Positions 8,546 to 15,115 of a DNA stretch of 36,373 nt are shown piece by piece. The position numbers and the translations under genes were made by a program. Position 1 is the stretch's first letter; the number at the start of each line of letters is the position of its first letter. Origin of the DNA: an uncultured Bacteroidales bacterium (GTDB lineage: Bacteria > Bacteroidota > Bacteroidia > Bacteroidales > Paludibacteraceae); assembly GCA_902783545.1 (NCBI GenBank), contig CACZRD010000144.1, positions 1 through 36,373 on the forward strand. Reading direction: 5' to 3'. The notes beneath the pieces were generated by a model. That model worked only from the letters and a program-made list of their open reading frames with translations, ran no database searches and had not been told where the DNA came from.

Positions 8546-9604
8546 ATGACGAAGCGTAGTATTTTCGTAGTTGTTACAGCATTGCTGTTTGCCGGTTGCT
8601 CCAAATCTCCTCGGTTCGAGGTGCGCGGAAACGTGGCAGGCGCTGAGGGCGAAGTGCTGTATCTGGAGCACACCGGTTTGGTGGCAACAGAGGTGGAGGA
8701 CTCCTGTGTGTTGTCTGCTGCCGGTGCGTTTGTGTTTCACGGCGTCGCGCCGGAGTACCCTGACTTCTATCGCCTGCGTATAGGGCAGAAGTACGCTGTA
8801 CTGGTCGTTGATTCTATAGAGACCATCACGCTCCGCACGACGCGCGACAGCCTGCCATTGACCGAGGCGTTCGATGGCTCGGAGCAGAGTGTTCTGGTCG
8901 CACAACTCAGGCGTTCGCTGCGTGAGAAACCGATAGACGAGCACCGTGCGTTCGCCCAAGAGGTGATCTTGCGGCATCCTCGTACGATGGCGGCTTATTA
9001 TGCAGTGTTCCAGAGTAAGCAGGGCGTGCCGGTGTTTGATATGTATGACGCTGAGCAGCTGAAGTTCTACAAGGCCGTAGCGACCTCCATGAACGTGGCA
9101 ATGCCGGAATACGTGCGAACGAAGACTTTGTGCGGGCAGGTAATGGATGTGGTGAATGCCGAGCGTCGGGCGCAGAGTATTCTTGCAATGAAGCAATACA
9201 TTGATGAGAGCGAGACCTCGTTGTTGGACATTGCGTTGCCCAACATCTATGGTGATACATGCCGCTTGAGTGAGCATGTAGGCAAAGTGGTGGTACTGGA
9301 ATTCTCACATTCGCAGATGGATCAGGGCAATGCATACGTGCTGGCTTTGCGCGAACTGGATAACAAGTACAACGGCAAAGGACTGGATATCTATTCCGTG
9401 AGCGTGGATGGCTCGAAACTTATTTGGGAAGAGTGGGTGAGGAATCTGCCGTGGACATGCGTGCGCACCGAGACAACGGAACCGCTTGTGACGTACAATG
9501 TCGGAGCAGTACCCGTCATGTTCCTTCTGGATCGGAAAGGGGCTGTGCAAGGACGCTATACCGACTTTGAGCAGTTGGAGAGAGATATAAAGAAATATTT
9601 GTAA
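8546..9604 (+). CDS. Lipoprotein with DUF4369-like and redox-less thioredoxin-like domains
   Basis: The N-terminus is a lipoprotein signal (A-L-L-F-A-G-C, lipidated Cys18). Residues 24-110 resemble the DUF4369 beta-domain common in Bacteroidota thiol:disulfide-type lipoproteins, a helical linker follows, and residues 226-352 have the AhpC/TSA-TlpA thioredoxin pattern: I-A-L-P-N-I-Y-G-D, then K-V-V-V-L-E-F, and a cis-proline in G-A-V-P-V (Pro323). The usual W-C-x-x-C site is replaced by F-S-H-S-Q-M-D-Q-G-N (253-262), with no cysteine there. It therefore cannot act as an ordinary thioredoxin; a binding or scaffold role in the periplasm is possible. It lies 2 nt after marC and 18 nt before rpiB. 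Confidence 0.8.
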   Translation: MTKRSIFVVVTALLFAGCSKSPRFEVRGNVAGAEGEVLYLEHTGLVATEVEDSCVLSAAGAFVFHGVAPEYPDFYRLRIGQKYAVLVVDSIETITLRTTRDSLPLTEAFDGSEQSVLVAQLRRSLREKPIDEHRAFAQEVILRHPRTMAAYYAVFQSKQGVPVFDMYDAEQLKFYKAVATSMNVAMPEYVRTKTLCGQVMDVVNAERRAQSILAMKQYIDESETSLLDIALPNIYGDTCRLSEHVGKVVVLEFSHSQMDQGNAYVLALRELDNKYNGKGLDIYSVSVDGSKLIWEEWVRNLPWTCVRTETTEPLVTYNVGAVPVMFLLDRKGAVQGRYTDFEQLERDIKKYL

Positions 9605-9622
9605 TCATAACATTCTAATACA

Positions 9623-10072
9623 ATGACAGAACTGAAAGGACTAACGGTAGCCATGGCGAGTGATCACGCCGGCTATAACTTGAAACAGGATGTGCGTGCG
9701 TGGTTGGAGGCGCAGGGCGCACAAGTGAAAGACTATGGTTGCTACTCTACAGAGAGTTGCGACTACCCCGATTTCGCACATCCGCTGGCAGAGGCTGTCG
9801 AGAAAGGCGAGCAGCCGCTCGGTATTGTGATATGCTCGACGGGTAACGGTATATGTATGACTGCCAACAAACACCAGGGCGTACGCGCTGCGTTATGCTG
9901 GGATGTGCCCCTGGTAGAGCTTGCGCGACAGCATAACAACGCCAATGTGCTCGGTCTGCCGGCGAACTTCATTAGCAAAGAGAAAGCCCTGGAGATGGTC
10001 AAGACATTCTTTGCCACGGACTTTGAGGGCGGACGCCACGAACGCCGCGTGAACAAGATCGCTTGCAAGTAA
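9623..10072 (+). CDS. rpiB: Ribose-5-phosphate isomerase B
   Basis: RpiB interconverts ribose 5-phosphate and ribulose 5-phosphate in the pentose phosphate pathway. The 149-residue product has the family's A-S-D-H-A-G-Y start (residues 12-18), Y-P-D-F-A near residue 48, the anion-hole/catalytic loop I-C-S-T-G-N-G-I (Cys71), and the C-terminal segment G-G-R-H-E-R-R-V. Relatives include lactose-type LacA/LacB isomerases, but no lac genes are near. It sits inside the marC operon; the next gene starts 1 nt after its stop. Confidence 0.93.
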   Translation: MTELKGLTVAMASDHAGYNLKQDVRAWLEAQGAQVKDYGCYSTESCDYPDFAHPLAEAVEKGEQPLGIVICSTGNGICMTANKHQGVRAALCWDVPLVELARQHNNANVLGLPANFISKEKALEMVKTFFATDFEGGRHERRVNKIACK

Positions 10073-10073
10073 A

Positions 10074-11045
10074 GTGAAACATCACCTCACACGTGCAATC
10101 AATCTCCTACGCTGTTGGGGCAGTTATGCTCTCAGCAGCGTAGGTGTGTATCATGTGCGTCACCTGCCGACGTTCGTGTCTGTCGAACCGGCAAACTTCT
10201 GTCAACTGGCGTGCCCCGAGTGTCCGGTAGGCTTGCATCAGAATCAAGGCAGCCGCAAGGTGATGAGCCTTGAGGATTTCCGGCGCATAGTGGATGAGGT
10301 AGCGCCGTTCGTGCACACGATGCAACTGTTCTGGCAGGGCGAACCGCTGCTCAACGACCGATTGCCGGAGATGGTGCATCTCGCTCACGAGGCAGGCATC
10401 TATACAATCGTCTCTACCAACGCACAACGGATGGATACAGCCACGGCCACGGCTCTTACACGTGCCGGTCTGAACAGAATCATCATCAGCATGGACGGAT
10501 GGACGCAGCAGAGTTATGAACAATACCGGCGTGGGGGAAACGTGGATAAAGTGAAAGAGGCTGTGCGTGTGCTCCGACAGGCAAAAGATCAGACCGGAGC
10601 AAGGATGCTCATTGAACTGCAATGCCTGTATCTGAAAACCAACGAGCACGAGTGGGGAATCTTCCGTCGCGAGTACAAACGTCTCGGTGCTGACCGTTTG
10701 GTCATGAAGACAGCCCAACTATACGATTACGAACACGGCTCACCCCTCATGCCCTCTGACACACGCTATGCGCGTTACAGGTGGGACGCTCCTACGCACA
10801 CATACATCTCTAAACGTCGTCTGCGCAATCATTGCTTCCGTCTGTGGAGCGGGTGCGTCATTGACGTGCATGGAAACATTCGGCCTTGCTGCTACGACAA
10901 ACAGCACACATATACCTGGGGCAACATCCTCCAACCCGGCGCTTCGCTCGCTGCTATATGGCACAGCGGACAAGCCGAATCGTTCCGGCGCAACTTGCTA
11001 CATCGTCGTGCATCCATCCCGATGTGCACGAACTGCGACGAATAA
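10074..11045 (+). CDS. Radical SAM protein with C-terminal SPASM-type cysteines
   Basis: The 323-residue product starts with GTG one base after the rpiB stop. The radical SAM cluster motif is C-Q-L-A-C-P-E-C (Cys43, Cys47, Cys50; CxxxCxxC). It is followed by F-W-Q-G-E-P-L-L (the GGEP-like SAM-binding segment) and I-I-S-M-D-G. The C-terminal part has C-V-I-D-V-H-G-N-I-R-P-C-C-Y-D, then a W-G-N-I segment and a final C-T-N-C-D-E, as in SPASM domains that bind extra iron-sulfur clusters. The substrate is unknown and no ribosomal precursor peptide is visible nearby. It converges on the heptose operon with a single base between the stop codons. Confidence 0.85.
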   Translation: MKHHLTRAINLLRCWGSYALSSVGVYHVRHLPTFVSVEPANFCQLACPECPVGLHQNQGSRKVMSLEDFRRIVDEVAPFVHTMQLFWQGEPLLNDRLPEMVHLAHEAGIYTIVSTNAQRMDTATATALTRAGLNRIIISMDGWTQQSYEQYRRGGNVDKVKEAVRVLRQAKDQTGARMLIELQCLYLKTNEHEWGIFRREYKRLGADRLVMKTAQLYDYEHGSPLMPSDTRYARYRWDAPTHTYISKRRLRNHCFRLWSGCVIDVHGNIRPCCYDKQHTYTWGNILQPGASLAAIWHSGQAESFRRNLLHRRASIPMCTNCDE

Positions 11046-11046
11046 A

Positions 11047-12273
11047 TCATTTGCAGAACTCCGATAAGTTCGGATAAAGAAGATCCGTGTAATCTTGTAC
11101 CTGAACAGGCACAGGATTATTTTTTGTCAGATATACGGCACGCATCCCTGCATTTCGGGCGAACTGCATGTCGCTCAGGCTGTCACCAATCATCACCGAG
11201 CGAGTGAAGTCAATATCCGGAAAATCTTTTTGTGCCTGTAAAGCCAATCCGATAGCCGGTTTGCGATTAGGCGAACCGCTGTCTTGCAGGTCGGTGCAGG
11301 TATAGACGCGGTCAATATATCCGCCTGAGGCCTCAATGTCGCGGATCATGTGTGCATGGATGTCATCCAAATCGGCTTGCGACATCAGTCCCTTGCCTAC
11401 GCCTTGTTGGTTGCTGACGATGATGAGGCGATGGTATTGCTTGCTCAATGTTGCTATGGCTTCCCGTGCCCCGGGAATCCACTCCCACATTCCCCAGTTC
11501 CTTACGTAATCGCCCACAAGATGTTTGTTCAGCACACCGTCACGGTCGAGGAATAATGTTGTGTCTTTCGGAAAAAGTCCCTTGAACTCCTTTTGTGCCC
11601 GATAGTAGTCTTCCGGTACGCCTATATCAATGAAGTAATCGCTGAACCGCATTCCGCAGAATCCCTCCGCACCTGCCAGCGGTTGCATCAGCTCTTTCTC
11701 AAACGAGAACTTCTCCGGCATCGTTCGCTGCATCAGCCATGCATGGCTGATCGCATAGATCCCTCCGTTGATGCATCCCGCACCGCTGCTCTGCTCTTTC
11801 TCACGAAATGCAGTAATAGCACCCTCCGTGCACTCAACTGCACCGTAACGACTGGTTTCGGGTACGTCACGCAGGGCTACAGAGAGATGCGCTTTGCGGG
11901 AACGATGAAAATCGCATAATGCCGGCAGGTTAATATCGAACAGCGTGTCGCCGTTCAACACAAGGAAGTCTTCGCTCTCAATCAGTTTAGCCGCCTTGAC
12001 AATCGCACCGCCGGTGAACAAGGGCGTGCTCTCGTTGGAGAAACTCACCTTGATACCTTTGTAACCATCATGAAAATACGACTCAATATGTTCGTGCAGG
12101 TGACCTGTAGCGAGCACAACATGTGTCACTCCGGCATCTGCCAACCGGTCAAGCAGGTAGCACAAGAACGGCTTGCCATATACCGGAGCCATAGGCTTGG
12201 GTATATTCCCCAGCACATGGCTTAGCCTCGTGCCGAACCCTCCGGCTAATATGACAGCTTCTCTGAACACCAA
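11047..12273 (-). CDS. HddC-GmhB fusion: heptose-1-P guanylyltransferase plus heptose-1,7-bisphosphatase
   Basis: Residues 1-230 are a sugar-phosphate nucleotidyltransferase (I-L-A-G-G-F-G-T-R-L, then P-K-P-M-A-P, L-N-G-D-T, F-I-D-I-G-V-P). Residues 237-390 are a HAD phosphatase with L-F-L-D-R-D-G-V-L-N (nucleophile Asp243, acid/base Asp245), V-S-N-Q-Q-G, R-K-P (Lys338) and I-G-D-S-x-S-D (Asp364, Asp368). With hddA and gmhA upstream, the parts fit HddC and GmhB of the GDP-D-glycero-alpha-D-manno-heptose pathway. The cysteine-rich zinc loop of classical GmhB is reduced to C-T-D-L-Q-D-S-G-S-P-N-R-K-P. The start is TTG at 12273 or GTG at 12270; a TAG lies two codons upstream. A TTTAGGG-like tract covers the start region. 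Confidence 0.88.
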   Translation of the reverse strand: MVFREAVILAGGFGTRLSHVLGNIPKPMAPVYGKPFLCYLLDRLADAGVTHVVLATGHLHEHIESYFHDGYKGIKVSFSNESTPLFTGGAIVKAAKLIESEDFLVLNGDTLFDINLPALCDFHRSRKAHLSVALRDVPETSRYGAVECTEGAITAFREKEQSSGAGCINGGIYAISHAWLMQRTMPEKFSFEKELMQPLAGAEGFCGMRFSDYFIDIGVPEDYYRAQKEFKGLFPKDTTLFLDRDGVLNKHLVGDYVRNWGMWEWIPGAREAIATLSKQYHRLIIVSNQQGVGKGLMSQADLDDIHAHMIRDIEASGGYIDRVYTCTDLQDSGSPNRKPAIGLALQAQKDFPDIDFTRSVMIGDSLSDMQFARNAGMRAVYLTKNNPVPVQVQDYTDLLYPNLSEFCK

Positions 12274-12291
12274 ACTCTAAACCCTAAACAT

Positions 12292-12867
12292 TCAACGTGG
12301 AAAAATCGTTGCTTCTACAATCTCGCAGATGATATGTCCGAGCATGATATGGCACTCCTGAATCCTCGGCGTGTCGCTCGATGGCACATTCAGCAAATAG
12401 TCTGCCAACGCTTTCATCTCACCGCCTGTCTCGCCGGTCAGGGCGACGGTAATCACACCCAACTCCTTCGCTTTCTTGAAGGCGTTAACAATATTTTTTG
12501 AATTTCCCGATGTGGACAATCCGACCAGTATGTCGCCTTTCTGGCACGAACCGTTGATCATCCGCGAATAGATGAGGTCGTAGCCGTAGTCATTCGCCAC
12601 AGCCGTCATATACGATGTGTTGCAGTGCAGTGCCTCGGAGTTCAGCGGCGGTCGGTCGTAATAGAAGCGCCCTGACAACTCTGCTGCCAGGTGCTGCGCA
12701 TCAGCTGCGCTGCCGCCGTTACCGCACCACAGAATCCTTCTACCGTGTTGCAATGCCTCAACCATCATATCCGCTACACGTCGGATCGTCTCCAACAATT
12801 CGGGCGTGTCCAATATCTGCTGTTTGGTGGCAATACTGCCTGCTATCGAACGGGTTACAGTGTCCAT
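12292..12867 (-). CDS. gmhA: Sedoheptulose-7-phosphate isomerase GmhA
   Basis: GmhA converts sedoheptulose 7-phosphate to D-glycero-D-manno-heptose 7-phosphate, the first committed step of nucleotide-heptose synthesis. The 191-residue SIS-domain protein has the phosphate-binding G-N-G-G-S-A-A-D-A-Q-H segment (about residue 49), L-S-T-S-G-N-S-K-N (about residue 115), and E-C-H-I-M-L-G-H-I-I-C near the C-terminus with family active-site residues. Its ATG lies 13 nt inside the 3' end of hddA, so translation is probably coupled. Confidence 0.94.
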   Translation of the reverse strand: MDTVTRSIAGSIATKQQILDTPELLETIRRVADMMVEALQHGRRILWCGNGGSAADAQHLAAELSGRFYYDRPPLNSEALHCNTSYMTAVANDYGYDLIYSRMINGSCQKGDILVGLSTSGNSKNIVNAFKKAKELGVITVALTGETGGEMKALADYLLNVPSSDTPRIQECHIMLGHIICEIVEATIFPR

Positions 12868-13880
12868 GTCTTCAATCCTTCTTGTGTAAATTCATATCGT
12901 TTAACTTGCCCCGAGAAGCGTTCGGTCAAGGCTTTCTCAACGGCGTAACGTGTTGTGCCTGGGCAATAAAAGAACATAAATCCTCCTCCGCCGGCGCCAC
13001 TGACTTTGCCGCCCGTAGCACCTGCTGACAAGGCTGCATGGTAAATATCATCCAACAGCGGATTACTGATGCCCGAAGCCGTGCGTTTCTTGTGTTCCCA
13101 ACCGAAGTTCAGTATCTCGCCGATGGCATCAATATCGCCTCGGAGCAGGCTCTCTTTCATCCACACCGCCTGTTGTTTCAACTGATGCATGGCGTCTATC
13201 GAGTCGTTGTTCTTTGCCTTCACATTGTCTATCTGCCCCTGAATAATCTTCGCACTTACGTGGCTCGTCTCGGTATAATACAGCAGCAGGTTGTGTGCGA
13301 GTTCGTCTTGGTAACGTTGCCTGATCCGCAATGGATTGACAATCACCTTGTCGTCTTGTAAGAACTGCATGTAATTGAATCCGCCGAACGTGGCTGCATA
13401 TTGATCCTGTTTGCCGCCTGCCATGCCGAGGTCGATACGCTCTATCTCGTACGCCAGACGCGCCAAGTCGTACTCACCGAGCGGCAACTTCAACCATTCC
13501 GCAAACGCACCCAGGATGCTCACTACCAACGTGCTCGATGTCCCCAAACCGCTACCTGCCGGTGAATCCACATGGCATGTGATGCGCATTGACAATGGCT
13601 TCTTCGTGAAATCTTTCACCACACGGTTATACACGCCTTTGCTCAATACAAAGAATCCCTCTGTATCCAGTTGTTCCACGCTGTCATATACTTCCTCCAA
13701 ACCTGCGTCAGGCGACGAGAACACAATCTTCCCGTTGTCCAGCGGCTCAAGCGTCGTGTAGGCATAGAGCGAGATCGTGGCGTTCAATATCGCTCCGCCA
13801 TACAGGTCGGAGTAGGGTGACACATCTGTGCCGCCGCCCGCTAATCCTAATCGTAAAGGTGCTTTGCTGCGAATTATCAT
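12855..13880 (-). CDS. hddA: D-glycero-alpha-D-manno-heptose-7-phosphate kinase
   Basis: HddA phosphorylates heptose 7-phosphate at the alpha-anomeric position, giving the 1,7-bisphosphate of the GDP-heptose branch. The 341-residue GHMP kinase begins R-S-K-A-P-L-R-L-G-L-A-G-G-G-T-D-V, has the ATP-loop S-P-A-G-S-G-L-G-T-S-S (about residue 110), and the C-terminal motif K-V-S-G-A-G-G-G-G-F-M-F. The G-G-G-T-D-V start is typical of heptose kinases rather than galactokinases. It lies 15 nt after the glycosyltransferase and overlaps gmhA. The presence of hddA rather than the bifunctional hldE points to GDP-heptose for a surface glycan instead of ADP-heptose. Confidence 0.92.
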   Translation of the reverse strand: MIIRSKAPLRLGLAGGGTDVSPYSDLYGGAILNATISLYAYTTLEPLDNGKIVFSSPDAGLEEVYDSVEQLDTEGFFVLSKGVYNRVVKDFTKKPLSMRITCHVDSPAGSGLGTSSTLVVSILGAFAEWLKLPLGEYDLARLAYEIERIDLGMAGGKQDQYAATFGGFNYMQFLQDDKVIVNPLRIRQRYQDELAHNLLLYYTETSHVSAKIIQGQIDNVKAKNNDSIDAMHQLKQQAVWMKESLLRGDIDAIGEILNFGWEHKKRTASGISNPLLDDIYHAALSAGATGGKVSGAGGGGFMFFYCPGTTRYAVEKALTERFSGQVKRYEFTQEGLKTWTL

Positions 13881-13895
13881 AACTTCTTTAAACTT

Positions 13896-15092
13896 TCAAC
13901 TATTCAATATGGCTTCGGTCATCACGGACCACGCGTATTTCTGTTTCTCTTTCTTAATATTCTCCCCGAACTGTTTCTCCCGCTCGTCAGCCGGCATTTT
14001 GGCAAATCGTACCAAAGCCTGAGCTATGGCATGCTCATCTACGGGACACACATAGCCCACTTTCCCGTCCGGCACAATCTCCGCCAAACCGCCCACGTTC
14101 GTCACCAGCATCGGTCGCTCAAAATGGTAGGCAATCTGCGTCACGCCGCTCTGCGTAGCGGTCTTGTACGGTTGCACAATCATATCCGCTGCCGAGAAGT
14201 ACAACCGCACCTGCTCGTCGGGAATAAAGTCCGTGTGCCATGCAATCGTTCCTTCCAGCCCCAACTCTTGCTCCAACTGCTTGTACTGCTCGCCGTTGTT
14301 ATAGAACTCCCCGGCAACCACCAAAAGCATATCGGCTGACTGTTGATTTCTGGCTTTTGCATAAGCCTTCATCAGCACATCCAGCCCCTTGTAGTCGCGT
14401 ATAAACCCAAAGAACAATAGTATAGTTTTGTCTTGAGGCAAGCCCAACTCTGTGCGCGCTTTGTGTTTCTCCACCGCCTCACCGAAGTTGTCGTACAAGG
14501 GGTGCGGACTCAACGTAACCAAATCCGTCTTTTGTCTTTGAGCGTAGCGGTCTTTGCTCTTTGAGCGACTTTGTCGCGGTCTATCCGGCAAGAACTTCAA
14601 GCAGTCCTGTCTTACGCTTTCCGACATCGCCACAAACCGGTCAATGCTCCTTATAAAGTACCGTATCAGCCATTTGTCCCAGAAGTGCGGCTCGTGTGGA
14701 ATAACATTGTCCAGTACCGACACAACCTGTATTCCCTGTCTTCGTGCCAGCCGCGCTATCGTTCCCAAGCACGGCGCCATCAGCGGAATCCAGAACTTAA
14801 TCACCAGCACATCAATCTTCGCTTTCTTTAGTAGTCGTGCGGTCTTCCACCAGCTCCATGGAGCGATACTGTTCATCGTCCGTGTGATCTTCATATTTTT
14901 CGGCGCAGGCGAGTCGCTGTACTGCGTCTTGCCAGGAAACAGAAAGTCCGGGTACTGCATCGTGAACGTGAAGATCTGCACATCATGCCCCTCGGTCATG
15001 AACTCCCGCGCCAGCCGTTCGTTGAACGCGGCAAGCCCGCCCCTGTAGGGGTAGGCTGTGCCGAGCAATGCTATGTTCAACTTATCTTTCAA
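13896..15092 (-). CDS. Glycosyltransferase, GT4-like (GT-B fold)
   Basis: The 398-residue product has the GT-B two-domain plan: N-terminal N-I-A-L-L-G-T-A-Y-P-Y-R-G-G-L-A and C-terminal I-L-L-F-F-G-F-I-R-D-Y-K-G-L-D-V, with a late nucleotide-sugar block Q-S-G-V-T-Q-I-A-Y. The start is TTG at 15092, inside a period-7 TTCAATC tract; an in-frame TTG four codons on is the alternative. Residues 192-212 are an arginine/serine/lysine-rich insert coded by a degenerate repeat (14524-14585), probably a surface loop. Adjacency to hddA-gmhA-hddC suggests it uses or acts next to GDP-heptose. That is inference: the donor cannot be read from sequence. Confidence 0.87.
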   Translation of the reverse strand: MKDKLNIALLGTAYPYRGGLAAFNERLAREFMTEGHDVQIFTFTMQYPDFLFPGKTQYSDSPAPKNMKITRTMNSIAPWSWWKTARLLKKAKIDVLVIKFWIPLMAPCLGTIARLARRQGIQVVSVLDNVIPHEPHFWDKWLIRYFIRSIDRFVAMSESVRQDCLKFLPDRPRQSRSKSKDRYAQRQKTDLVTLSPHPLYDNFGEAVEKHKARTELGLPQDKTILLFFGFIRDYKGLDVLMKAYAKARNQQSADMLLVVAGEFYNNGEQYKQLEQELGLEGTIAWHTDFIPDEQVRLYFSAADMIVQPYKTATQSGVTQIAYHFERPMLVTNVGGLAEIVPDGKVGYVCPVDEHAIAQALVRFAKMPADEREKQFGENIKKEKQKYAWSVMTEAILNS

Positions 15093-15115
15093 TCTTCAAT
15101 CTTCAATCTCCAATT
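15088..15115. repeat. Period-7 TTCAATC tract bridging two genes
   Basis: There are three exact TTCAATC units (15088-15094, 15095-15101, 15102-15108) and one degenerate unit (TCCAATT). The tract covers the whole gap between the carboxyltransferase stop codon and the glycosyltransferase start, overlapping both codons. Confidence 0.85.

Noticed and set aside
7967..9277. 436-codon minus-strand frame opposite marC and the TlpA-like gene
   Set aside because: It crosses two well-supported plus-strand genes and has no family features.
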